NCBI GenBank assembly: GCA_900095095.1
Contig: FMBT01000647.1
Span: 1 to 29,246, forward strand
Length of the DNA stretch: 29,246 nt
Reading direction: 5' to 3'
From: Fragilariopsis cylindrus CCMP1102
Lineage: Eukaryota; Bacillariophyta; Bacillariophyceae; Bacillariales; Bacillariaceae
Position 1 is the stretch's first letter; each line of letters opens with the position of its first letter. A program made the position numbers and the translations under genes. Below are positions 19,607 to 29,246 of this stretch, one piece after another. The notes under the pieces were generated by a model, which saw only the letters and a program-made list of their open reading frames with translations, ran no database searches and had not been told where the DNA came from.

Positions 19607-21110
19607 TTAGTCCAATCGTTTAATCTCGTATGCACCTGTGATTCTGATTGAAAATTCTGCCCCAATAGCAAGTTTGAAGATTTCGGTTCCAGGTTTTTGA
19701 TAGTTCTTTTTAAAATTTCTGTTTACAATTGTTTCCTTGTTGTCTGCAAAATACTTGAAGAACTCTCCTTCTTTTTTGCTTAATCAAACAGATTCACCGA
19801 CAGGATCAACAAGAATACTACGCCCCATTGTCTTGTGGCAACACAGCAACGGCATGCATAGAAGTATTTACCTTAGTAGTTGGTTCCCTTGCGTCTTCGA
19901 TTATTTTCAATTCAGTGCAGACAAGAATTGGGTGTGTTAAGTGTGTTGATAAAGCAAGGATTTCATGTTTAGATTGTCCTCCTGCTTTTCTCACAGAAAG
20001 ATGAGACATAACATATCTCATTCTCTCGAGAAGCTTTTCCGCTTAGCCAATGGATACCCAACAATCCTCATCGGAGACTTTTCCTAGCTCTGTACGGAGA
20101 TAATCTGGTAGCGTTTCCTCAACGTGAATCATGTTATTATCAAGGAGCTTAGCTAGATCAGAACCCTCTATATTCAAATAGGGTCCTGTTCCTGCATTCT
20201 TGGCTATGTTCTTGAAAATTTCGGATAATGAATCCGCCATACAGTCGGTGGATTCTTCAGATGAAGCTGTAGAGACTATAGTTGCACCATGCGTCTTTGA
20301 TTTTGTCTCATCGATAAATCTTGTTTTACTCATCTTCATTAGTTTTGGCCGTGTCTTATTAATCTCACGTTTTTTTCCTTGAATTAGCTGAGGCTCCACA
20401 CCGTTGAATTGATTACAGAATATCCAATAATACAGATCAGAGAAATCGACGTCGGGAAACTCATTCCTATATCGAAAATACCACTCAGTTGCATGCCCAT
20501 TCCTCCAGGGTTTGGTCCAAGAACCGAAGTTGCTTCCTCAAACCTTGCGCATCTTATTCTGGAACATTTCAAGATCGAATTGTTCTAGTAGTACGTTTTC
20601 TTTGATATCTCTTCTTCTTTTCTTGTTTGTCTCCTTCTTTGACGACGACGGCGACGGTGACGGCAACGGCGACGACTTTAGAGAAGACAATGTTCCAGCT
20701 CGACTGTGTGTACTACGTCGACCTTCCTTGAATAAACCAATCAATTCTACCGATGAAACAACAACAAATACCTTGGTACCATTGCTCTGCCATTTAAGTT
20801 CAATGTTGGTACCTTGTGGTAACCACGACAATTGATTCCCATCAATTGCCAACCATGCCAGAACAGAAGGATCAACAATTGTTGCCATGTGTTTCTGGGT
20901 AACCATAGCAAAAACAGGTCTTGATTTTGTTGCTTGTTGTTTTGCAAGAGAACCATCATTCGAAATCTGTTCTGAACCTGTGTTTAAAAGAGAATATAGC
21001 AGCAACAGACACGAATATTAGAAGCAAAATTTACACACATCGTCGTTTGAGAAGGATGATAACTACATGAGAAATTTTCACTTACCATCAACAAATTTAT
21101 TGTCAACACT

Positions 21111-21176
21111 GTTGTCACTATTGTCGTTGTCACTATTGTCGTTGTCACTATTGTCGTTGTCACTATTGTCGTTGTC
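21111..21176 (-). repeat. 15-bp minisatellite coding for DNDNS
   Basis: Four exact tandem copies of GTTGTCACTATTGTC (plus strand) followed by a partial copy. On the minus strand they code for an Asp-Asn-Asp-Asn-Ser repeat inside the low-complexity pseudogene. The repeat length is a multiple of three, so copy changes keep the frame. Confidence 0.95.
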
Positions 21177-22198
21177 GTAGTCGTTATTGTTCTCGTTATT
21201 GTCACCGAGACCACCCCCGGTAAAATCGCCTAATGAATTATGATCATTATTATTTCCAACATCCACAATTTCATTACCTTCAACTAACAAATCAGCATTT
21301 CTTTCTGTAGGAATCGATGAGTTCAAAGTAGATGATGCTACTGCTACTGCTACTGCTACTGACGTTGATGTTGATGTTGATGCTGTAGCCCCTGTTAATG
21401 TTTCTTCTGACAACTTAGAACATTCTTCTTCCTTTGATGATGATTTCGAAACCAGTTGTGAAGAATTATATCCAACATCACCATCGTTGTCATTATTAGA
21501 TTTATTTGTACCGGTAGCTAAATCACTGTCTGAAAAAGAAAAAAATGAACCCAAATCCGATGATGAAACAGTATCCTTTGCTGCCGACAATTCATTGCCA
21601 ACACTGTTGTCACTATTGTCGTTGTCATTGTTGTTGTTGATGTCGTCACCGAAACCACCTCCGGTAAGATCGTCTAATGAATTATCATCATTATTGTCTC
21701 CAACATCCAAATTTTCATTACCAGTAGTTGCTGGTGCAGGAACTGCTGTAGATGCTGGTGCAGGTGGTGCAGTAGGTGCTGGTGCAGGTACTTTGTCGTC
21801 ACCATATACGTTGTCACCATAAACAAAAATATTGTCAATTTTACCATCAATTAAATGATAGCGATAATAATTGTTGTGTCTGGTGCCGTTGGTATTCCTG
21901 TTGGAATATGATCCATATTCCGTGGTATTGTGCCTGGTAGAAGTAGTATTCCTTTCGATAGGCAGTTCCAATTCTTGTTGTTGTTGCTTGGTTATACCGG
22001 ATTCATCCTTATTTTCTTCAAACAATGCGTTACTAGGTTGCGGTACAATGTCTTGGTTGTTTCCAACACCTCTGACAACACCACCACCACCACTAGCACC
22101 ACTAGCACTACCAGCACTGCCACTGTTTGTCATTTTGTTTCCATTACCTCCTACTCCTACTTCTCTCCAATAATCTTGATCTTGTTGTGGAGGACTTC

Positions 22199-22350
22199 TG
22201 CTTTGCCCTCGACTGCTTCTACTTCGCCCTGGACTGCTTCTACTTCTTTCTCCTCCTCCTTGATCACGACGTTGTGGAGGACTTCTGCTTCGCCCTCGAC
22301 TGCTTCTGCTTCGCCCTCGGCTGCTTCTACTTCTTCCTCCTCCTCCTTGA
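22199..22350 (-). repeat. Repeats coding for an RSRSS-type tract
   Basis: Two blocks of about 75-85 bp contain the same GACTGCTTCTACTTCGCCC-type units in tandem. On the minus strand they read as arginine/serine dipeptides (SRGRSRS, RSRSPPQ), as in splicing-factor RS domains. They lie in the frame of the broken gene, just downstream of its TGA at 22359. Confidence 0.8.
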
Positions 22351-22750
22351 TCACAATATCAAGCCATTCCGCCACGACTATCATTATTATTACTGTATTG
22401 CCCTCCTCCTACTTGTTGCCCTTTGTGACAATCACGTCCTCCACCACCATTATTATTATTATTATTATAACGTCCTCTTCCTCCTCCTCGATCATTATTG
22501 TAATAATTGCTGTTGTTGTTGTTGTTGATTCGATTACCATCACCACGTCTATTGTAACGGTTGCGTCCGTCACCACCACCACAACAAAATGGTGGTCCAC
22601 CATGACAATCACGATCACGATCACATCCTCCACCACCATTATTGTTATTATAACCTCCTCCTCAATCCCATGGAGTGCTAGTGCTTGTGCTAGTGTAAGC
22701 GTAAGTGTTGTTGGCGATTACGTTCTCCACTATGATTGTTGTTATTGTTA

Positions 22751-22870
22751 TTGTTATATTGTTATATTGTTATATTGTTATATTGTTATATTGTTATATT
22801 GTTATATTGTTATATTGTTATATTGTTATATTGTTATATTGTTATATTGTTATATTGTTATATTGTTATA
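22751..22870. repeat. 8-bp minisatellite, 15 copies of TTGTTATA
   Basis: Fifteen exact tandem copies of an 8-bp unit. Because 8 is not a multiple of 3, all three + frames read the same cyclic Cys-Tyr-Ile-Val-Ile-Leu-Leu peptide, which explains the long apparent frame 21930-22913. On the minus strand the unit contains TAA stops. It lies in the proposed intron after exon 1 of the broken gene. Confidence 0.97.
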
Positions 22871-23285
22871 CTGGTGTTGGTTTATTTATCATTGTGAAGA
22901 AAAAGGAAAGTGAAAAAAAGAATAAAGGCAAACAAAAGGAATAATTTAAAAATGAGAAACCAAAAATAATAAATACATTTCATCCCATGACAAGATAATA
23001 TAATTATAATCACAGATCATCGTGCTTACCATCACCGTCATCGTTGCTGTTGTTGTTGTTGAAGAAATAGGAGGAAGATCCTTTATTACTAATACTACTG
23101 CTACTGCTATTTGCACGCTTCTCAGTACCTACATCTACACGTCGCGGTACAATATCTTGGTCGTTGTTGTTCTTGTTTTCCTTATTGTTGGCATTAGTAG
23201 TGGCAACTCCTTCAGAGTCGTTGTTGTCTTGTTTGGTGCCGACGCGGTCTACCATCTTGGTGGATTTGTATACGATATTGGGCAT

Positions 23286-24160
23286 TGTACCGTAACAGCT
23301 AGAGCGATTTGCGTTTGTTTGAGTTATTGGTTTGTGTTGTTGTGTTGTTGTTCCTTCCGAATCAATGGAAACTTGGTTGGGTATATCAAAAGGGGAATAA
23401 ATTGATGCTATTGGTTATTGTTGTTGTGGGAGTTGAAGTTGGAGTTCTTCAGCACCTCTATTGAATTCAGAATGCACTTCGAAGTTGTTGTGACTTGTTT
23501 TCTATGTTGTGTTGTTTTGTCTTCTTTTTCGTGTGGTTGATTTCAAATATTTGCAACACGATAATCATGTGACATGTGATGAAGAAGAGGTTTTTAAAAT
23601 TGTAAACTGACACACGAATGAAATAACGGTCAATCCTAATTAATGTTGTGCATGCGTGCGCACAAAGGTTTATTCTTGTCACACTCGCCAAAAATGCCGA
23701 TTCGCGCAATACCCCCTCTTATTGAGTTTGAGAACTTTTGTCGGTGTATTTACAAAAAAATCAACGCTAAATTCAACCATAAATAACAGGTATAAAGCAC
23801 TAAGAGAATATAACCAGTAGAAAGCACTAGTAAGAGAACTGTGAATCAAAATCAACTTTTCCCTGTTAACAGGTTACCTGCTAAATTATATGTATAAAAA
23901 TTAATCACCTGTAAATTATATGTATATTTTTTGAATAAAGGGTTCCTGAACATTTTAATTTAAGAAGCAGAAAAACACTAGTAGTAAAAGAACTGTGAAT
24001 TTGAGTGAAAATGGCAAGAAAAGATAGCACCAATGAAGACACTATTCAAAATACTGCAAACACTACTACTACTACTACTACTAACAGTAACATAATATAA
24101 TACATTTAACAAGTAATTAAGAAAAGATTATACTACACCATTCACAATCATAGATAGAAA
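23286..24160. other. Gene-poor region with short repeats
   Basis: AT-rich. TAAATTATATGTATA occurs twice (23882 and 23912), and AGAACTGTGAAT occurs twice (near 23836 and 23989). CCTGTTAACAGG is a palindrome at about 23864-23875; the same 12 bp occur in the foldback near 1117. A short frame starting MARKDSTNEDTIQN at 24011 with a threonine run ends after 30 codons and could be the truncated start of a retroelement protein, but I cannot support that. Confidence 0.4.
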
Positions 24161-24239
24161 TCAAATTAATAATATAAAAATATACAAGCATACGGAGACA
24201 CCATTCACATCCAAAGAAAGAAATAACAGATGATAAAGT

Positions 24240-24550
24240 TTACAATGGAATGACATTATCACAAACCCAAGCATCGTCAATCCCAGAAAATTTTTTGATA
24301 TGATAATGGATAGGTCCATCTTTACATAAGGCAGCAGAAACAATTCCGTCATAAGAAGGGTTTGTTGTTGATGCATATCTATCTTGCTGACGTTTATTTC
24401 GCCAATGGAATCGATGATCAATATTGTCCCGATGATCAATATTGTCCTCGTGGATCCCCCGCTTCTTTGCTTGATCAGTAGAATTTTTTTGCATTGAGTG
24501 CATGCCTTTCTTATCTTCAAGAACAACAATAGCTACATCTACTGATTAAT
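24240..24550 (-). pseudogene. Fragment of an unrecognised, coding-like frame
   Basis: The minus-strand frame reads VAIVVLEDKKGMHSMQ (upstream of 24503) and then YDGIVSAALCKDGPIHYHIK and WVCDNVIPL, ending at 24240. The composition is protein-like, with a Cys-rich end, unlike the low-complexity frames around it. There is no upstream or downstream extension. It lies next to the integrase remnant on the same strand and may be part of the same decayed element. The family is not recognised. Confidence 0.3.
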
Positions 24551-24721
24551 ATCATAGAGTAGTATCTTTCATTAACGAATTAGAGCAATTAGTGATCATT
24601 CACTAGTGTTTTAATCCCATAATATGTACGCACGGCATTCTCCTTAAATCTATTCTACTTGTTAGTTTGTTGAAATAGTTACATTGTCATTTACCTTTGT
24701 TGATATGATTATTCACTAGGA

Positions 24722-25670
24722 GTTTCCTCCATTGCATAGTATGGTGATACACGTCTTTGTTTACATTTAGGTTTGTGTTGGACTTAATTCAATTAAGATT
24801 GATCCATTATTGTTTTGTCTGATCACTTTATAAGGACCTGCTCTTGGTATTGACATTTTTCTTAATATACCAGGCTTCTTTAAATGATGTAATTAAATCA
24901 TTAGCATTGTATTGATGAGGAATTCTACTTGAGTTTTCTCTATCATTCCATTTGTTAATTTTTGTTTGTTTGCAATTTTTAGTTGCTTCCCAATCAATAT
25001 CAACTGATACTGGTAGTAGGACCTAGAACATATCTCTACCATATATTAGTTGTGCTGGCATGTGTCCATGTGCTTGATGATACGATGATCTTAAAGCATA
25101 TATGCTACTGCACTTAAATAATTTCTAAATGGATCCTCATTGTTTCCATTGATAGGTGTACCTTTGAGATCAAATGTTAATAACCCTTCTACTAGTAGTA
25201 CTTGATGAATGCGTTCTAATATTGTATTTGATTCTGGATTCCATGCATTACTTGGTTTCATTTTTAAACCTACCTGTATTGTTACTACATAAATTTCTAA
25301 ATTCGGCTCTAAACTCACTACCATGTTACATACCATTATTGAATCCAATTTCCTTTGGTCTTGGATAACGGCTCAACCATAGATTATCTAGTAATTCTTG
25401 ACACCTATATGCGGTAGGTGCACCATATAACTGGGTGCATTCGAACCAGCCTGTAACCGGATCGACCATTGATTGTCATATTACAACATGTATTTCATAA
25501 GTAATAATACCATTAACATTCTTGATTGTTTTTGGACCCCATAAGGCAATGTTGATTCAATTCCATTTGATTGACTCAGTGTTTTGGGTGGTTATAAACC
25601 ATACTTCTTCTTTCCTGATTTCTTGCACATTTGACAGGTAGTACAATATTTAACAAGCTGTTTACTTGTT
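24722..25670 (-). pseudogene. Ty3/gypsy-type integrase remnant, catalytically dead
   Basis: Read from 25670 down across several frames. First comes a zinc-binding piece CTTCQMCKKSGKKKYG. The core follows: VDPVTGWFECTQLYG with the first catalytic Asp, RYPRPKEIGFNNG where the second catalytic Asp of the usual F-D-N-G is Asn, and SNTILERIHQVL with the catalytic Glu. After that come SSYHQAHGHMPAQLIYGRDM and GPYKVIRQNNNGSILIE, typical of the C-terminal domain of gypsy-type pol. Stops and frame changes separate most of these pieces, for example a TAA directly after the FNNG motif. No reverse transcriptase, protease or flanking long terminal repeat was found, so only the 3' part of a pol gene survives. 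It is a dead relic. Confidence 0.8.
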
Positions 25671-25689
25671 TGTTTTTAAACAATTACTG

Positions 25690-25960
25690 GGAATGAGACA
25701 ACAATTGGTACAATCATCACCGGCACTGCTGCATTTACCGTCTTCTCCTTTGCATCTACATATGGACTATTAGGAAGCTGCTGATAGCATAATCCTGTTT
25801 GATCTGCATTGTATACACAACTTGGTTCAATATCATGTTCGTTAATCAAGGCCCAAAACTTTGTGTGCCATTCAGCCATTAGTTCTTCACGTTCATCATC
25901 ATTCATATCAGCTGCCTCACCATGAAGATTAATGCAATATAGAGGAGCTTGTTAGAGCTC
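25690..25960 (-). pseudogene. pogo/Tigger-type DDE transposase fragment
   Basis: The minus-strand frame gives LHGEAADMNDDEREEL, then INEHDIEPSCVYNADQTGLC and YQQLPNSPYV. The N-A-D-x-T-G-L motif carries the first catalytic Asp of the DDE_1 family (pogo, Tigger and Jerky-like transposases), and H-G-E-A before it is also usual. Similarity stops near VNAAVP, and the remaining two catalytic residues are absent. The fragment abuts the integrase remnant on one side and a 215-bp repeat on the other that also forms the ends of the 26305-28598 element, which suggests it is left from an autonomous partner. Confidence 0.7.
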
Positions 25961-26040
25961 TCCCTGACCAAAAAGAAGCATATTCTTGGAAGTTATACCC
26001 TGCTTTGTGTCCTGAACAAGATATCTCATAAAAAGCTGAT

Positions 26041-26256
26041 GTGTGCTGTGTAGTGTGTGAGCCTACATTGTGAGATACCAGTGGGCTTAAAAAACTAAGG
26101 AATATAATAGTTTTCCATCCAAGAAGTCAATTGTAAGCTTCATGGTTTATTTTTCTAGAAAAATGACTTTTTCGGTGTATATACTTGATGCTAAAGTTGT
26201 TATTATATACTACACTAACAAATACTAGTAAAATTTTGGGTATGATTTAGTTTTAT
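26041..26256. repeat. Extra copy of the 26305 element's subterminal repeat
   Basis: This sequence is about 80-90% identical by eye to 28228-28437 in the same orientation and to 26461-26670 in the opposite orientation. Shared landmarks are GTGTGTGAGCCTACATTG, GGAATATAA, and TACTACACTAACAAATACTA. It lies outside the inverted ends of the 2.3-kb element and next to the transposase fragment, so it is probably one end of another, truncated family member. Confidence 0.9.
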
Positions 26257-26304
26257 ATTGGATGAACATGAAAGAGTTTTGGGCAGAAACACACAAATCA
26301 AGTA

Positions 26305-28598
26305 CAGTCTGCTCGCGTTAACAAATACATACCCTGTAAACCGGTCTGATGTATTTGTTAACGAGAGGTGAATGTTACGTGATATTGGTACGAATAAAAA
26401 AACTAAATAATGCCCAAATATGCATGTATAAACACTAAATAATGCCCAAATATGCCAATATAAAAACTAAATCATGCCCAAATTTTACTAGTATTTGTTA
26501 GTGTAGTATATAATAGCAACTTTAGCATCAAATATATACACCTGAAAAGTCATTTTTTCGGAAAAATTGACTATGGAGTTTACAATTGATCTATTGAATG
26601 GAGAAATATTATATTCCTTAGTCTTGTAAGCCTACTGGCATGTCGCAATGTAGGCTCACACACAGCACACATTTTAGGGATTTAAAATGTATGAATGTAT
26701 GTGTACACACAACAAAATATTTCATTTGAAAGGGTTACAGAGGACAACACCTTCTGGGTTGGATGCACTAGCATTCTTATATTATACTAGAACATTGTAG
26801 TTGCCTCCTACCACTTTTTTGTTCATGTGGCTGTTGAATAAATTACAATCCGCTGTTGTGGAAGGCACACAAACAACAAGATTTTCAATCAGAGATGAAC
26901 CACAAAATATATGAACCACAAAATATCTCATTTGAAAGTATTGCAGAGGACAACACCTTCTGGCCTGGGTGCACTAGCATTCTTGTAGTATTGTGTTTGT
27001 CTCCTACCATCCATGGTGGTTCATCATCACTTGACTAAAGTAATTCTGATTGGTACCAGTTTTATCTCACAAATTCTCCAGTGAATTCAAGTTACTGGAA
27101 TATTAAACAACTTTGAATAATATTGTGAATAACTTCTCCTTAGGTTCTAGAACCAGCATTGTGCACCAAAATACCAACCAGTCATTCATCCCATACCCAT
27201 AGGGGATCAACCAAGGGTCATGATCCCTCATAAATACCTTATTCTTACCTCCAGAACACAAACATTGCATTTTGGCCAACATGTCATATTTCCATGCCCA
27301 AAAGTGCCATTCAGAAATAGGCTACCACAACATCAAAAAAAGGAATTGGACCATGGTTTCAACACCCAGATACCTTCCATATATGCATATGGTCAAAATA
27401 CACCAACAATACTTGGAACATTTGCCATATTGGTGTTGTGGTGGGATGGGGAACAATAGAATAGACATAAAATAGCCCAAAATGCACACATTGCAAAATT
27501 ATTTGAGATGCTACAGCGCCCATATCTGGTATGCTCAGTCCCAAATAAAACAGCTAGGCATCAACCTAACTCATAAAGCTTTTGGATTATATCATTGATT
27601 TTGGTAACCATACATATATTTGGGGTGCCACAGGTCAAAACCCACTGCTATTAAAATGCACAATTTCTCTAAGTACCAAGTGCGTGTGTCATCAAGGCCG
27701 TGATGCACCATCAATACAGACCTAATAACCTTGAAAGATTATATGGAGCTCAACATTATACCTATGGGTACAAGGTCCAACTATTGCTTAGGGCTCTAGG
27801 GAGGTTAGGAAGGTGTCAGGGTGTGCTAAGCCCCCAAAAGGGTCATTTAGGCCCTAAAACAGGTTTCTCCCTGTTAGCGCCCACATAAGCTTGGTACTGC
27901 CCATAGCTCGCCAAGTTTATATTCCCTTTGGTGTATATGGTCATCCCCATGTGCTTACTTTGGGATAATTCACCTGTTTGAGTGTGTACTAGGCCATATA
28001 CCCCCCCCCCCCCAAAGGGGCCATTTTCCCATGTCCTAGGCTGCATCACACCCTTTACCACCTTCAAGTGTGAAGAACACATACCTAGCGCCCCAAAGTC
28101 CGGTCCAGGTAACCACCCTATGCATATTAAGCTCAGATTATACCATCTGATTGGGACTTTATACATGCTAGGATGGGTTAGAATGCCAGAAAGTGGGTTG
28201 GTACAGGTAGCAAGTACCACAGGATGCGTGCTGTGTGTGAGCCTACATTGTGAGATACCAGTAGGCTTACAAGACTAAGGAATATAAAAGTTCTCCATCC
28301 AATAGGTCAATTGTAAACTTCATTGTCAATCTTTCCAAAAAAATGACTCTTTAGGTGTATATATTTGATGCTAAAGTTGTTATTATATACTACACTAACA
28401 AATACTAGTAAAATTTTGGGCATGATTTAGTTCTTATACCAATAAGTCACTACGCGGGACCCACTACAGGCTATTTAGTCACGAATTACGACCATCAATC
28501 ACTACTGGGACCCACGGTCTGAATCACGTGTAACGATATGGTGTATTTGTTAATGAGAGTGTATTTGCTATTTTGTATTTGTTAACGCGAGCAGACTG
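26305..28598. mobile_element. 2.3-kb non-autonomous TIR transposon with TA target site
   Basis: The element begins CAGTCTGCTCGCGTTAACAA and ends with the exact complement TTGTTAACGCGAGCAGACTG, both flanked by TA (26303-26304 and 28599-28600). Further inward, GTATTTGTTAAC recurs in the opposite or same orientation. The 210-bp blocks 26461-26670 and 28228-28437 are inverted copies, so each end carries about 365 bp of partial inverted repeat. A roughly 31-bp unit (AAACTAAATAATGCCC...) is repeated near 26398-26480. The interior has no transposase frame. The TA duplication and CAG start fit the Tc1/mariner/pogo superfamily. Confidence 0.8.
26671..28227. other. Interior of the 2.3-kb element, no gene seen
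   Basis: A segment of about 90 bp occurs twice (26714-26815 and 26923-27012), sharing CATTTGAAAG, CAGAGGACAACACCTTCTGG and TGCACTAGCATTCTT. A run of 13 C lies at 28001-28013. The frames that cross this region (for example 27220-27459 and 27843-28220) are short, overlap on both strands and show no motif. There is no remnant of a transposase. Confidence 0.6.
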
Positions 28599-28600
28599 TA

Positions 28601-29002
28601 TAAATATCAAATATCAATTAGTTTATCAAATTTGTGATTTGCGTATTTGAGTTTTGGAGCGCTCCAAATTAATAACATCAATGTTGGTTTTATGAAAAAC
28701 GTGAACATAACCTGATCCATCTTAATTTCATTCACTACATCCAGTCACGAGTCGCAAGATACTTCAACCAATCATAAAAGTAAGTTTTTACATCACTAAT
28801 TCGATAATGTCGTCAGTGACGACCACCATCCAAAATGTTCATTTCGCGTTTGTCAATCGTCATTATGAACGCTTAAGTTAGTTCGATTTTCTTTTCCTTT
28901 TTCTTTGCATTCCTGTACGATACTGTACATTGTACAATTATAATAAGTTAGATAGTCTCTATTGCAAAAGCATTCTGTAACCAACTGTAAACCTGCGCGA
29001 CA
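28601..29002. other. Upstream region of the terminal pseudogene
   Basis: AT-rich flank of about 400 bp between the TIR element and the broken leader-bearing gene. Nothing specific was recognised. Confidence 0.4.
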
Positions 29003-29246
29003 ATGAGATTTTCTAGTATCGCAGTACTTGCCTTGGTGGCTCCGTCGCCACTGCTTTCGCACCCATCCAGAGACAATACTCTGCCCCCGGACGATTTTTA
29101 AAGCAAATGTCGAGTATGATTTGGACTTGGAATAGAAGAAGTACCAAAACCAAAAAAGGAAGCAAGAAAAAAGCACCCGCACCTGTTCCTGTTCTTGACC
29201 TGTGGCTGCTCCCAAGTCTAAAAAGCGATCAGCTGCCAAAAAGTAG
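29003..29246 (+). pseudogene. Broken gene with an ASAFAP-type plastid leader
   Basis: An ATG at 29003 opens MRFSSIAVLALVA, a typical signal peptide start, in frame 2. The expected continuation SVATAFAPIQRQYS, with the A-F-A-P plastid motif, is in frame 1 (from about 29041). TIFKANVEYDLDLE follows in frame 0 (from 29091), EEVPKPKK in frame 2, GSKKKAPAPVPV in frame 1 and PVAAPKSKKRSAAKK-stop in frame 0, ending at the last three bases of the window. At least five frame changes in 240 bp make a working product very unlikely. The basic, Pro/Ala/Lys-rich tail and acidic middle do not identify the family. Sequencing indels are possible but the other genes are clean. The minus-strand frame 28853-29239 is a shadow. 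Confidence 0.6.

Larger units (their letters stand above)
19607..23285 (-). pseudogene. Large low-complexity gene broken by several stop codons
   Basis: Exon 1 (23285-23030) starts at an ATG and ends at a GTAAGC donor. A second block runs in one frame from about 22729 to 21086 (donor GTAAGT), and a third from 20977 (acceptor AACACAG, phase 1) to beyond 20043. In-frame stops lie at 22662 (TGA), 22359 (TGA), 20538 (TGA) and 20043 (TAA), and coding-like sequence continues in the same frame after each. After 20538 there are 164 open codons including GSNFGSWTKPWRNGHATEW. A frame change near 19830 and a further TGA at 19784 precede the end at 19607. The N-terminal part is rich in Gly/Asn and in RSRSS repeats, resembling an RGG/RS-type RNA-binding tail. 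The middle is Asp/Asn/Ser-rich, and the C-terminal part is ordered (DPSVLAWLAIDGNQLSWLPQ). The family is unknown. A transposon-borne or lineage-specific gene in decay is most likely. Confidence 0.6.

Noticed and set aside
20538..22664. Selenocysteine recoding of the in-frame TGA codons
   Set aside because: The same frame is also broken by a TAA at 20043 and by a frame change near 19830, and the TGA codons lie in low-complexity sequence. Decay explains all of them.
21930..22913. 327-codon + strand frame rich in Thr/Ser/Ile
   Set aside because: It is the complement of the RS/Gly/Asn-rich gene and runs into the 8-bp minisatellite, which is stop-free by arithmetic.
23720..24130. Possible long terminal repeat or 5' end of a retroelement
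   Set aside because: Short direct repeats are present but no matching terminal repeat, primer-binding site or gag frame longer than 30 codons could be shown.
28853..29239. 128-codon minus-strand frame
   Set aside because: It is antisense to the fragments of a plastid leader and a Lys-rich tail on the + strand, which are far more protein-like.

Overview
The window reads as nuclear DNA of a photosynthetic stramenopile, most likely a pennate diatom (inference). Several proteins begin with a signal peptide ending in an ASAF/ASAFAP-like motif (S-S-A-F, A-T-A-F-A-P), the signature of import into a secondary plastid. Genes carry short GT-AG introns plus one probable GC-AG intron. Noncoding DNA is AT-rich and full of fragmented transposable elements of kinds familiar from diatoms. 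I found no tRNA, rRNA, CRISPR array or prokaryotic operon.

Layout. 1-2.4 kb is repeat DNA: a long foldback (876-1376), a cluster of a short GTACCC/AAGCGGG repeat (1.65-2.0 kb) and a Stowaway-like MITE (2172-2373). 2.5-11.9 kb is the gene-bearing part. It holds a four-exon membrane-type protein of unknown function (+), a five-exon plastid-type formate/nitrite transporter (-), a four-exon TFIIF beta subunit (-), a single-exon protein with a possible papain-like catalytic site (+), and a single-exon Rossmann/NmrA-like protein with a plastid-type leader (-). The TFIIF beta and papain-like genes are divergent across a 687-bp spacer. The membrane-protein and transporter genes converge, as do the papain-like and Rossmann genes.

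12-29 kb is a transposon graveyard. It contains a foldback hairpin (12.4 kb), two opposite-strand remnants that I read as the end and the start of a diatom reverse-transcriptase element (12.6-13.8 and 17.6-18.4 kb), tandem duplications, a perfect 34-bp palindrome (18.64 kb), a large low-complexity gene broken by several stops (19.6-23.3 kb), a dead Ty3/gypsy-type integrase (24.7-25.7 kb), a pogo-type DDE transposase fragment (25.7-26.0 kb) and a complete-looking 2.3-kb non-autonomous element with roughly 365-bp inverted ends flanked by TA (26305-28598). The window ends in a frameshifted copy of a gene with an ASAFAP plastid leader.

No operon-like system is present. The two plastid-type proteins would fit nitrogen supply and redox metabolism in the plastid, and TFIIF beta is basal RNA polymerase II machinery. 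The most interesting items are the unrecognised papain-like protein, the unrecognised membrane protein with its GC-AG intron, and the link between the pogo-type transposase fragment and the 2.3-kb element. Exon boundaries were worked out by hand from splice consensus, phase and family conservation; no search was run.
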